Shown here in pieces: positions 12,881-23,905 of a DNA stretch of 64,000 nt. A program made the position numbers and the translations under genes. A model generated the notes under the pieces. That model worked only from the letters and a program-made list of their open reading frames with translations. It was not told the origin of the DNA and made no database searches. Location: NCBI RefSeq assembly GCF_016808335.1, contig NC_053139.1, positions 18,866,782-18,930,781 of the forward strand, written 5' to 3'. This DNA comes from Panicum virgatum (Eukaryota > Streptophyta > Magnoliopsida > Poales > Poaceae). Numbering within the stretch: the stretch's first letter is position 1; every line of letters begins with the position of its first letter.

Positions 12881-15800
12881 TGTGAGAACCGCCCAATTTG
12901 ATACTATTTTAAACGAACCGCCGGTCATTATCATCCAGATGAGAGTTAACACGTGCTTGCCAGAGTGCGTGCCACGTGTTATCCCACATCTAGAGACACG
13001 AATAACCGACACGTCATTCATCCAAAATAATATCAAATCCGGTAGTCCCGGTATGTGCTCCAATATACGCCCAGGATTCAGCATATGCACATACCGTTTA
13101 CAATCGAATACATTGCCAAATAAACCACAAAGAGCAGTTTTATACAAACCAGAGTTCACAACTTAATTACAAGTTCAACATAGGTGGGTTTCAAACTTCT
13201 CTTACAAGCCTTGGGCTCACGAAAGTCATATTAAACAGAAACATAATGCTTATTGAAAATACATGCTCTCCCGAGGCTCAGCCACGATAAAACTTACTTA
13301 AGTAATGACGCCTTGCTCAAGGACATCATTACAGCCACCACGACCTACTCTTCCCCCGCGTTTGGATCAGCGGGGTAGAAGTGGCCAAACACCACCTCTG
13401 TCTCACCTACAACTAGGTTTAGAAAGCACCCTGAGTACAAAAGGTACTCCGCAAGACTTACGCGATTAAATAAGCAAGGATCATACATTGGCTCAAGTAA
13501 AAGCTTTAATGTCAAGTAATTATTGCATCAGCACTAGCTCTCTACACTATCCCCTATCAGAATTGATTAATGTTGCCCAAACACCTAAACAATTTTAGTA
13601 CATTAAGAGTATACAAAATAATGAGGCACAGAGGTGCCATCAACCATTTCCAACATAACCGAAACTTTCTACGAAGAGTTCAACGGACAAAGAGCTTGCT
13701 CATAACCGAGAGCGCGGCAATTCGAATTGATTATAACCTTGCAAGGGTGTACTACTTTACCCACACGACGCAAGGACCATGCGACTCACCCAACCCGCTA
13801 AAGTTGGATAAGAGGGTACTCGCATCAACCGTTCCCAACATGGCTCGATCATTGAAATCTTCACACCTAGCTTACGCGTAGAGACTTAGTTTCCACCGGG
13901 GACATCTCTAAACTTTCCTACTCGTGGGTCCACCCGGGGATACCTCTAAGCCTCTCTGCATAGCCCTTGGCCACGTATCTAGGACTGTACATCAATGACC
14001 AAGTCAAGGAAGGTAATTGGCTTATCCGTTCCATTATATTGGATATGTGGTAGCACGAAAAGGTGCTCAAAGCCGACGTCATCCACGAACGGTCCTTAAA
14101 CGATCCAAGCAGACTATGCCCATGTGACTCCATTCACTAGGCCCTACCATTCTGCTCAAACCTCGATACTACCAACCTCTTAACAACCCAACCGAAACAG
14201 TGCGATCAAGGATTATCGGTAAGTGTGATCCTCCAAACTGTTCCTGTCTAGCGAGCAATAGGAGTACTCTAAGCAGGGCTAAGCATCTAGTCAAGTTAAG
14301 TAATAAACTAACTAACTAGTGCCAAGAACACGGATTACAAATCAAGGAAAGGTAATGCATGGAGGCAGGTACAAGAGTGCAATACATACATACATACTAT
14401 ATATAACCCAACATTACCCGGTGAGATAACTAACTAACTCAGATTAAATAGGAGCAAGGAATCATGCTTAGCTACTTGCCTGGGTTAACTTCATACTCGA
14501 CCACGAACGGGACTCCGGGTTCGGGCTCCACGGACTCGGCGGGTTCCACGGGTTCGTTCTCCGACGACTTGGTCACTAAAATGCATGAATGCGATGCACG
14601 AATTAAGGAATGAACTAAACAGCAAGCATAAATCATGAAACAATTTGAGCATGCAGAGGACAACACAAAGAACTCATGAAAATTGGTTTTTGCAGCAAAA
14701 GCATTTTCCTATAAGAAATCATAAATATAACAGTTTTCAGCCACTTTAAGCAAAGTAAAACAGAAAAGGAATGCAAACTCAATTAAACAAATCCAAGAAA
14801 ATTATCTTTGAAACTAGGCAGCAATACAAGGCTAACAAAATTGGTTTTGCCATTTTATCACTTTCCAGCAAGAAGTTCTAGAATAAACCATTTTCATACA
14901 AAGTATAGGAAAACAAGCTAAAACTTTGATAACCAGCAAGGAATCACATGAGTAAGATGCACCACTGAAAACTACACCTCACAAGGAGTCTAACAAAATT
15001 TAGTTTGACATTTTTCAAGCAGTACACAAATAACTAAGCAATAAACTCACTTTTGTAAGATAAATCTATAGATAAATCTACAACAAAGTAACATGCAAAA
15101 CAATATTTTTCCTAAGTAAATCTCAGCTAGAGGAATCTAACAAAACAAGCTTCATAATTTTTGGAGCTATACATGATTTTCTATGGATTTTGCAAGCTTG
15201 CAGGAAAATAAAACCCTAGCAAAACGCTAGGAACACCCGGATTAGGCCACACCCGTCAGCCAGAGGCCGACAGGTGGGTCCCATGGGCCAGCGACCCACC
15301 CGCCGGGTCAAGGCAAGCCACGCGCCTTGACCCGCGCGTGGGCGCGTCCACGGCGTCGCGCGTCGCGCGGAGCGCGCGCGCACGCGCGTGCGCGGCGACG
15401 GCGAGCGGCGGCGGCGCGAGGCGGCGCAACGGGGCAGGGCCGGGGAATGCCGGAGAAGGCGCGCACGGGAAAGAGGAGGAGGCGGTGAGCCTCACCGGCG
15501 ATGATGCTGGCGAGGGGCAGCGGCGGAGGGGCGGCGCGACGAGCGGAGGCGGCGGCGGATCGAAGCTCTCGCCGGCGGCTCTGCAGAGAGGGAGAGGGGG
15601 CCGGGTTAGGGGCGAAACCGAGCGAGGGAATGGAGGAGATGCTCCCCGCGCAATGAATTGAGCCGCGGCTCACCGGAGCGGCCGAATCGCGGCGGCGGGC
15701 GGCGACGGGAGCTCGGGCCGGCGGCGTTAATGGAGAAGGGGGAGGCTAGGGTTAGGGTTTGAGGCGAACGGGGGTCGGGGCGGGGTCTGAGGCGATGAGA

Positions 15801-15979
15801 GGAGGGACGGTTGGGCACGGCACACGAAGATAACCGGCACGTGGCCCGAGGATGGCCGGCGGCGACGACGCGTGCCGCGGCGCGCGGGAGAACAGAGGAG
15901 GAGAGGGAAGGGGCTGACAGGCGGGGCCCGGCGGAGGATTTTATTTTCTTTTTCCTTTCTTTTTTTTAGGGCTGTGACA
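12881..15979 (-). repeat. 5' LTR of the chromovirus (right end in the window)
   Basis: 3099 bp, near-identical to the left LTR (differences by eye: about eight substitutions and two one-base length changes, most of them in the GC-rich part). It would contain the element's promoter on the minus strand; no TATA box was confidently assigned. Confidence 0.95.
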
Positions 15980-16049
15980 GAACTTGTCGACCGGTACCAT
16001 CAGGTAGCAGGACGGGCGCCAGGCCGCACACCGCCATTCGTCCACGACG

Positions 16050-16330
16050 AATGTTAGTACCGATCGAACGTCTCAATTTAGTTCCGGGGCAAATGCTAGA
16101 GTGACCCTGGGAGCCCATTAATATCGGCTGGTGGCTCCAACTGGTACTAAATTGAGGCGCCGACAACAATGCACAATGACTAGCGACCATTTAGTACCGG
16201 CTGAAGCCACCAGCTGGTACTAAATGGCGCCGAATTTTTTAGTACTGGTTGGTGACTCCAGCCAGCACTAACCTTTACATTTTGTACCGGTTGGAGCCAC
16301 CAGCCGATACTAATAAGCCTACTATAAATC
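16050..16330. repeat. 5' subterminal repeats of the large CACTA
   Basis: Four or more short inverted pairs, each a degenerate TTTAGTACCGGyTGG followed after a short spacer by CCAGCyGGTACTAAA. In CACTA elements such arrays are transposase binding sites. Most copies here carry one or two mutations. Confidence 0.85.
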
Positions 16331-16762
16331 GGTCACCTTCCTCCCCGAGCCCGAGGCAACAGACGGACTGAGCTCGAACTTCTTCTTCTCCATGCCAAGT
16401 TAGAGAGGAGGTGCTGCCCATTTTTTCAAATTTTGTGGGGATTTCATTCATCCAAGTGCATCAAAGGTTTGCAACTTCATCCTCTCTTATTTGATGGTCT
16501 TCATTCTTTGTTTCATGCTCTATAGTTAGAGAAATTTTTGATTTTTAGAAATAGTAAGAATGAGCACGATTTCTTTGATTTATGCATGGATTTGAGATGT
16601 ATAGAAATCATTACTTGAATTTGGAGAAGGTCTATTAGATAGTTTCAATGTGAATAATTTATACAGTTTTTTAAATTTTTTTCTAGTGGCATGTATGTTT
16701 AATTAGTTTGGTATTTGTTATGCATTTAGTTATATTATTTTGACACTCTAATGATGTAATTA

Positions 16763-17158
16763 TTCAGGCTCATATGAAAACCATCGAGAAGTTTAAAAAA
16801 ATCTTTGTTTCGGATCATGAATATGTCGTTAACCTTGATCCTGCGGTAAAAACACTGGTATTCGGGGGCTAGCATCGATATTCACGACGCGGTGCGGTAT
16901 ATATGAGGACGCGATGAAGGAGTACGGTCTTGGTTCCAATAATAAAATCCTCACCTTTGAGCGAGTTGAGAATGAAATTATCCGGACCAAGGCCGTACTC
17001 CTTCATCGGGTCCTATTGTACCGCACTGTGTCGTGGATATCAATACTAGCCCCGAATGACAGTGTCGTCACCGCAGGGTCAAGATTAATGACATATACAT
17101 GTTTCGAAACAAACATTTTTTTCTTCTCGATGGTTTTAAAGAAAGTGAGCCTGAAACA
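16763..17158. repeat. Long near-loopless inverted repeat inside the CACTA
   Basis: The left arm begins TTCAGGCTCATATGAAAACC and the right arm ends with its degenerate inverse, GGTTTT...TGAGCCTGAA. Pairing persists through GATCCTGCGGT, TTCGGGG, ACGACGCGGTGCGGTA and GATGAAGGAGTACGG towards a centre near 16960. Arms are about 195 bp at roughly 75-80 percent identity by eye. It lies about 710 bp from the element's left boundary. It contains no long ORF; the best frame from 16775 ends within about 33 codons. Confidence 0.85.
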
Positions 17159-17371
17159 AAGCCGCGAACATTAATTGTGCATCCCTTATGGCGTGAAACG
17201 ACATGTTCGCGTTGAACTGAAGAGTGTCAAAATAATTATGGTTTATAATTTATGTTTTTATTTTAATTCTAATAATTTGTTTATTTTTTATATTTATTTG
17301 ATTAGTGTACTGAAATTAGTTTTGTTTCTTAATGAGACATATAATTGACCTGTTATTAATATTACTTTTTA

Positions 17372-17719
17372 GAAATACCTTTGCAACACGATGCTTTTGA
17401 GCGTCGAGCTTCGGCTCGGGCGGCGGTACACAATCAATTAGAGCGCACTGGTCATTCGCTTGAGTTCCATCCTGCAGAGCGTGTTGTTCTTGTTAGCGGT
17501 CGTATTTGTCGTTTGATTAAGAAATCTTTTCATATATTCACCCTTGGTAAAGAAAGCCATAAATTTTATCGTGAATTTAACGTCGAGTTGTATGGTACTG
17601 ATGATGATCGTGAGTTGATGGCTCGATATAATGCAAGACGTGAAGAGTCGGGGCTGGCGGAATATGACAGTTCCGTGTCAAGACTTCGCGAGGCAGTTCT
17701 TGAGGCATCGGTCAAATGA
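17372..17719 (+). pseudogene. Unrecognised coding fragment within the CACTA
   Basis: An open frame of about 112-115 codons with coding-like composition, soluble, rich in Arg/Glu and without stops, ending at TGA 17717-17719. Distinctive stretches are HSLEFHPAERVVLVSGR and REFNVELYGTDDDRELMARY. It is preceded by T-rich sequence ending CTTTTTAG, which could be a splice acceptor, so it may be a last exon. I do not recognise the family. It could be a leftover N-terminal exon of a CACTA gene or a captured host exon. It ends just before the truncated gypsy element. Confidence 0.4.
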
Positions 17720-18567
17720 TCTCATGATGAGTAGTTTGTATTAGGTAGCTAGCATGTAGTGATGAGGACATCGCCATGCTGGACATGCACGAACTGGCCT
17801 CATCTCCAAGTTACAAGTCGACTCCAACTCGGTTTTCACGTTCATCTCGGATTCAGCCAACACACCTGCACGGTTTCGGCGATATCTCCCTCATACGGAG
17901 TCGGAATGAGGTGATCTTGGATGAGTTGGAATCGTGACAACGAGACGCTTCTTTTGGTTCTGGTCCCAGCTCCAGAAGCCTCGTGGATCATTCTATGTGA
18001 CCATGAGAAGGTGCTGCGACAACTGTTTTGGGCCTTTTTCAGGCTTTGTATCGTGTCGGGCCTTAAGCCCAAGTTGTGGGTGCCCCCCCTAGTCGCCCCC
18101 AACACTAGGACGCCCCCTTCTCTTTTAAACTCAGTAGTCGCCGCCGTTTAGACTTGGGTTTTGTTTAGTTCTTGTGTTTTCCTTCGAGAAACAGAGATTG
18201 ATTCGTTGTAACTGTGGCGACAAGTCCTTTTCCAGTGATCCAGGGCCCCCGTTTTTGATCTCCTTCACTGTGTCAATTAGTACTTTAGAATCGAGTTCTC
18301 GAACCCCTCTTTGATTCACTTCATTCATATTTGCAATATTAGATTGCGTGTTTACATTTTCTTGCTTGTGTTCTTCGATTCGCTTGCAGGAAAAGCCTTC
18401 TCGGTGAGGTCAATCAAGTTGTGCTTGGTTGATAACCAACGGAGCAGTGGTGTAACAGTTGCTTGACTTCGAATCGTGCTGATTAGAAGCCGGATCGCCA
18501 ATGTCACACACTCCACCAATCGAATTTACCTCTACCTTTCGGAAGATCGGGCCTAGTTCTCATCAAG

Positions 18568-18577
18568 TGGTATCAGA
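18568..18577 (+). other. Primer binding site of the truncated gypsy element
   Basis: TGGTATCAGA matches the start of the canonical plant initiator tRNA-Met primer site TGGTATCAGAGC; the following bases (TTT) depart from it. Confidence 0.6.
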
Positions 18578-19898
18578 TTTCAGGTTTCCCGTGAGGTATG
18601 ACCCTTTGTTTTTCCCTTTAGATTCATTTCGTGTCACTGTCCTAGAGTCCACAAAAACCCTAAAAAAATATCACTGTCCTAGATCCGTTTTAGCCTTTGC
18701 AATTTTGTTTCAGATTCGCTTTGTTGAGTTTGTGTCCGTGGTCGAGTCTTGTTGCTGGTTTAGTGTGTTCGTAGTCATAGTTCAATCGCCCGTTACAGTT
18801 TGTTTGTTTCCGCCGCTATCCCATCCACTTTTACACAAACAACAAGTCGATCCACCCCATTACACGACTTGCCCTCGCTAGCCACCTTGTGTGAACTCTC
18901 GCCGCGCTAGCCCTAGATAGGTTGCAAACCGCCTTGTTTTTTTTTGCCTTGCAACACAGCCTTTCTTGATTTCATCTGGCGATACCTATTACTGTATATA
19001 CCAGGGATACTTTGCCCTAGCTGAGACGCTTTGCTCAGTCACTTTGTGTCCCAGGGATAGGGAAGCTTTGCCCTAACCGCCGCCGGCCAATCTACCGAGT
19101 TGTGCCATTGGAAACGCGTAACTTGAGTTACCTTCGGTAAAACAGGCATAACTTTTCGTTCGGTGCTCCGTTTTGGCTCAATTTTTTACAACAGAGAGAA
19201 GACGAAATTCTGTACATATGACAAATTCGCTGTTTGGAGCTGATCTCAAAAAATTCAAAAAAATTCGGGAAGAAAGATTTTTGAGGCTTTCAAGTGATTT
19301 TTCAGTTTTTCAGAAACGCTCCTGATTTTCTGTAGGCTACATCCCACCTCTGTTTAAGGTGCAAATTTTTTTGGTTGGAGCTTGTGTTACATCTGTTCGG
19401 AGAAAAATATAAAAAAAATAGTTGAAAAAAAGAAATCTTGATTCCTACTAGTCCTGGAGGTTTTTCGGGGAAAAAATTAAAAACAAGAGCATATAGTGCT
19501 GTTTTGCTTGTTCTTTGAGCTTTATCCACCGTTCTTTGTTCCAACTTATTGTGCTACGCCTAGGACACGTCTTAGCCAGCAATTGTGACTTTTACTTTGG
19601 ATACTTATTGAACTTTGCTAATCTACATTCGTTATTTGCTACTCCTTGCTACATATTGTGCATGTCCCACAGCTCCACATATACTTCGATCAGTACATGT
19701 TCATCTTGCAACTGTTACACCCAGCTCAACAACAGATTGTACCATCCTGTTTGGCTTTGGTAAGAACACTTGCAAGACGGTAGTAAGCCGCTTGAGATTT
19801 TGCTCTCCACTTTCACCATCACCCAGTACTTGTTAGTTGATAGGGATAATACCTTGGTGTTGTCTTTTGCTGTCTTCTAACCATGACAGGGTCAGGTA

Positions 19899-20396
19899 AT
19901 GGAGGGGAGTCCCCCTACGGACTTCAATGAATGCGTCTCCAAGGATGAACTTAAGAAACTTGTTGATGACCAGCACACCTACATCGACGGGAAGTTCAAT
20001 GAGATGATGCGCAGTATCAATGGAGTTGTCACACGCCTTGAGCATATTGAACAACATCCCCCTCGACAGCGACACCGATGCCACCCTCCTGATGGTGATC
20101 AGGACGAGGATGAGGATGCTGTTCTTGATGATGATGTGGATCGTGATGCGTACCGTCTTCGGCGCAATCGTCAAGGTATGTGAGGTAATCATAATCGTGG
20201 TAACAATGATTCTTTTGCTAAAACTAAATTTACCATGATTCCTTTTGCTGGTACTGCTGATCCTGAGGCTTATTTAGATTGGGAACTCGCTGTTGAACAA
20301 AAGTTTAATTCTCATTTGGTTCCTGCTGAGCATAGAGTTAGACTTGCTACTAGTGAATTTACTAGCTTTGCTTTGTTTTGGTATCGTAAAGAATAT
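19899..20396 (+). pseudogene. Decayed gypsy gag fragment
   Basis: One plus frame reads from about 19899 through a single TGA at 20181-20183 to the junction near 20396. The first part is an acidic, coiled-coil-like N-terminus containing ECVSKDELKKLVDDQHTYID; an acidic run and an Arg-rich patch follow. After the stop comes a retrotransposon Gag domain: IPFAGTADPEAYLDWELAV and FNSHLVPAEHRVRLATSEF, where other family members read FxGxxDPxAYLxWE. The domain is cut off at about its middle by tnp2 sequence. Homology to Ty3/gypsy Gag is clear, and the copy is non-functional. Confidence 0.8.
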
Positions 20397-20397
20397 G

Positions 20398-23159
20398 CTT
20401 TCAGAGAGGAATGAACTGCCCTCTACAACATATGAAGCAAAGAAGCTTGTTTGCCCTCTTGGATTGGAGGTTCTGAAAATTCATGTGTGTCCTAACGACT
20501 GTATTCTCTATCGCGATGAATATGAGAAACTGGATGCTTGTCCTGTCTATGTCGCGAAATGGTACAAGATCAGGCAAAATGATCCTGGTGATGTCGATGG
20601 GGATCCTGTTAAGAAAAAAAGTTTCCGCAAAGGTGATGTGGTATTTCCCAATAATACTATGTTTGAAGCGCCTTTTCAGAAATAAGGACCATGCTAAGTT
20701 GATGTGGTGGCACAAAGAAGAGCGTAAGCAAGATCAGATGCTGAGACACCACGCTGATGGGTCCCAGTGGAGAAATGTGGATAGAGAATTTCCAGATTTT
20801 GATATGGACCCAAGGAACATAAGGTTTGGTTTAAATATGGATGGAATGAATCCTTTCAGCGAGTGGGGCAGCAGTCATAGTACATGGCCTGTGACCCTAT
20901 ATATGTTTAACTTTTCTTCTTGGCTATGCATGAAGCGGAAGTACATGATGATGCCGGTGTTTATCCAAGCCCCGAAACAACGTGGCAATGACATTGACGT
21001 GTATCTAAAACTGCTGGTTGATGAACTTTTACTGCTGTGTGGAAGAATGAAGGTGTACGTGTGTGGGACGAGTACAAACAGGAAAATTTTGACCTCCGAG
21101 AATTGCTTTTCGTAACCATCAATAATTGACCTGCACTTAGTAATCTCTCCGGTCAGTTGAATAAGGGGTAACAGGCGTGCATCCATTGCCTTGATGAAAC
21201 TGACAACTTTTATTTGAAAAATTATCGGAAGGTTGTATATATGGGTCATCGTCGATTCCTTCCCATAAACCACCCCTTGAGAAAGAAAGAGAAACATTTC
21301 AAAGGGGAACCAGAAACTCGTGCTAAGCCTATGTTCCGTGACGAAAAATGTGTTTTCTCGATGATAAAGGATGTTCGTGTAGTGTTTGGAAAGGGCCGTG
21401 GCAGCCAACAAGTTCCGAATGATGAAATCGGACGTGCTCCAATGTGGAAAAAGAAGTCAATATTGTGGGAGCTACCTTACTAGGAAGTCCTAGAGGTACA
21501 CAATGCAATTGATGTGATACACTTGACAAAGAATCTTTGCGTGAACCTGCTAGGTTTCCTGGGTGCGTATGGGCAGGCAAAAGATACCTTAGAAGCAAGA
21601 CGTGATTTAAAAGAAATGAAACAACGAGAAGACTTGCGTCCTGAAAAGACAGAGAAAGGACAATACTATTTACGCCCTGCTAGTTACACTCTCAACAAAG
21701 AGGAAAAGGAAAATTTGTTTGATTGCTTGAACATTATGAAGGCACCGTCTGGATACTCCTCGAATATGCAAGGAAGAGTAAATATGAAAGAGAAAAAGTT
21801 TGCAAACTTAAAGTCTCATGACTGCCACATCCTAATGACGCAATTATTTTCGGTTGCGCTAAGGGGTATTCTACCAGAGAATGTCAGATTGGCGATTGTT
21901 AAGCTATGTGCCTTCCTCAATGAAATTTCGCAAAAGGCTATCGATCCAAATAAGCTCACAAAGCTACAAAATGACGTGGTCTAATGTCTTCTTAGCTTTG
22001 AAATGGTGTTTCCACCTTCGTTCTTTAATATTATGACACATCTCCGGGTTCATATTGTGAAATAGATAAATATTCTAGGCCCTTTATTTCTACACAATAT
22101 GTTCCCTTTCGAGAGGTACATGGCAGTCCTAAAGAAATACGTTCGCAACCGATCTCGCCCAGAGGATGTATCGCTAAGGGCTATGGAATAGAGGAGGTCA
22201 TTGAGTTTTGTATTGACTTTATTGATGATCTAAGTCCAATTGGGGTTCCCATGTCACGCCATGAGAGAAGACTGAAAGGAAAGTGCACATTAGGGAAGAA
22301 ATCTAATATGCAAATCCCCGAAAGTGAAATCCGCAAAGCAAACTTCATCGTTTTACAGAATTCAACTCAAGTGGCTCCATATATGGACGTGCACATGAAT
22401 ATTGTACGTTTTGAAAACCCACAGAAGTCTGAGGCCTGGATTACACGTCATCACATAGATAGCTTTACTGTTTGGCTCAGACGGAAACTCATGGGTGACA
22501 GAATGATTGATGAACAACTTCAATGGCTGGCTAGGGAACCATCGATCACAGTAATGCAATACCAAGAGTACGAGATAAATGGATATACATTTTACACAAG
22601 AACCCAAGACGAAAAGAGCACGAACCAAAATAGCGGTGTGCGTATTAATGCAATAGGTAATGATGGGAATAAAGACAGCAACTTTGGTATCATTGAGGAG
22701 ATATGAGAGCTTGACTATGGGCCTTTGAAGATTCCTTTGTTTCGGTGCCAATAGGTGAACCGAGCAGGAGGCAGCGTAACAACAGACCAGTACGGGATGA
22801 CGATAGTGGTCTAAAAAAATGGATATAAAGACGAACCATTCGTCCTCGCCAAGGATGTCACGCAGGTGTTCTATGTGAAGGACATGTCTAGCAAACCTAA
22901 AAAAAATCAAGACAAATCCGACGACGAGCCAAAACGCCACATAGCTCTTCCAGGAAAAAGAAAAATTATTGGAGTTGAAGTCATTTCGAATAAGTCAGAA
23001 GATTTTGATTAGTTTGATGACCGTCCTCCATTCTCTGTCGATGTTGACACCAGCATCCTATTATCCAAAGAGGACGCTCCTTACTTACGTCGCGATCACG
23101 ATCAAAACACTTTTGTAAAAAGAAAGGTTATCAATGTTTCATTAAATAATGATGTGTAA
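20398..23159 (+). pseudogene. TNP2: CACTA transposase TNP2 pseudogene, 5' truncated
   Basis: This is the conserved core of the En/Spm TNP2 transposase (Transposase_21 family). Recognisable order: NELPSTTYEAKKLVCPLGLE, CPNDCILYRDEYEKLDACP, GDVDGDPVKKK; then, after a frameshift near 20620, KVMWYFPIILCLKRLFRNK, DGMNPFSEWGSSHSTWPVTL, CMKRKYMMMPVFIQAPKQRG; then GHRRFLPINHPLR, the HLTKNLCVNLLGFLG block, a middle region to QNDVV, and a C-terminus that reaches PYLRRDHDQNTFVKRKVINV. At least two frameshifts (near 20620 and 22165) and several in-frame stops (21481, 21982, near 22063, near 22704, near 23010) break it. Most stops look like G-to-A or C-to-T changes, for example Trp codons. The N-terminal zinc-finger exon is missing, replaced by the gypsy fragment. 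Confidence 0.92.
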
Positions 23160-23756
23160 TCATTATGTTGTACTTTGATGTTCATGTGATCAAATGATTT
23201 ATGTAATATATTTGCAAGGGCAAACTCACAAATATTATTATTTTTAATGAATTCATTTAATTTATTTGAAACCGAGCAACGTAAATGTATATTCCAATTA
23301 ATAAAATGATGTAAACTACAAAAATTTTAGTGTGCATAAGCAAGAAAATATATCTTACTATTTTGAATAAAAGTATTTAATTTTTTTCAAAAAAACACAT
23401 TTCAAACTCATTTTTGACTCAATATTACGAGTTCAGAGCGTAAACTTATATTCAACTTGATGCAGTGATGTAACTACAAAATTATTAACCTTTTTAATGG
23501 TGAAAATAATAAATAAATGCATTTCAATGCATTTATATAATAATTTACGCACAAACCACATTTGAAACATAAAAAAAGAAAAATTAGAAACAATATGACG
23601 AATTAAGTAAATTACATATACTAAAATTAACGAAGTGGCTACAAAAATATAATTTCTCATGGGCAATATAATGTATATATCTATTTTTGGTAATTTATTT
23701 AAGTTACTAAACATTAATAATATATAGGACATGAAAAAGAAAATATGTAATTTGGT
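23160..23756. other. AT-rich stretch downstream of tnp2
   Basis: Strongly AT-rich and without coding potential. It is probably the 3' untranslated and spacer sequence of the tnp2 unit, reaching to the internal subterminal repeat cluster. Confidence 0.5.
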
Positions 23757-23905
23757 TGTTTAGTACCGGTCCAAATATATGTCCGTTACTAAACAGTCTC
23801 AACGAAAATTTCCCGCCAGTTGATGCTGTTTAGTACCGGGCAGAGCCACCGTCCGATACTAAATGCGCCAGTTTAGTACCAGGCGGTGGCTACGACCCGG
23901 TACTA
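23757..23905. repeat. Internal subterminal-repeat cluster of CACTA type
   Basis: Three inverted pairs of TTTAGTACCGG / CCGGTACTAAA type with short spacers, the same motif as at both ends of the element. Such arrays normally lie only at element ends, so this cluster may mark the former end of a second CACTA. Confidence 0.8.

Larger units (their letters stand above)
4415..15979 (-). mobile_element. Complete Ty3/gypsy chromovirus (Tekay-like) LTR retrotransposon
   Basis: An 11.6-kb element in minus orientation. Two near-identical LTRs (4415-7515 and 12881-15979) bound a 5.4-kb interior with a primer binding site, a gag-pol frame and a polypurine tract. On the plus strand the LTRs start TGTGAGAACC and end GCTGTGACA. 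The target duplication GAACT is intact at 4410-4414 and 15980-15984. By eye the LTRs differ at about eight substitutions and two single-base length changes over 3.1 kb, so the insertion is recent. The order protease, RT, RNase H, integrase with a C-terminal chromodomain-like segment indicates a chromovirus; the long LTRs suggest the Tekay clade, which is an inference. Confidence 0.95.
17725..20397 (+). mobile_element. Truncated Ty3/gypsy element (LTR-like part, leader, partial gag)
   Basis: Probable 5' LTR and leader from about 17.7 kb, a primer site TGGTATCAGA at 18568-18577, an approximately 1.3-kb leader, then a decayed gag. It stops abruptly at 20396-20401 where CACTA tnp2 sequence begins; pol and the 3' LTR are absent. 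The left boundary is approximate. It evidently inserted into, or was fused to, the CACTA tnp2 gene, with loss of the tnp2 5' end. Confidence 0.7.

Noticed and set aside
16763..17158. miR820 itself in the CACTA hairpin
   Set aside because: The mature miR820 sequence as I remember it is not present in either arm; only the general arrangement is comparable.
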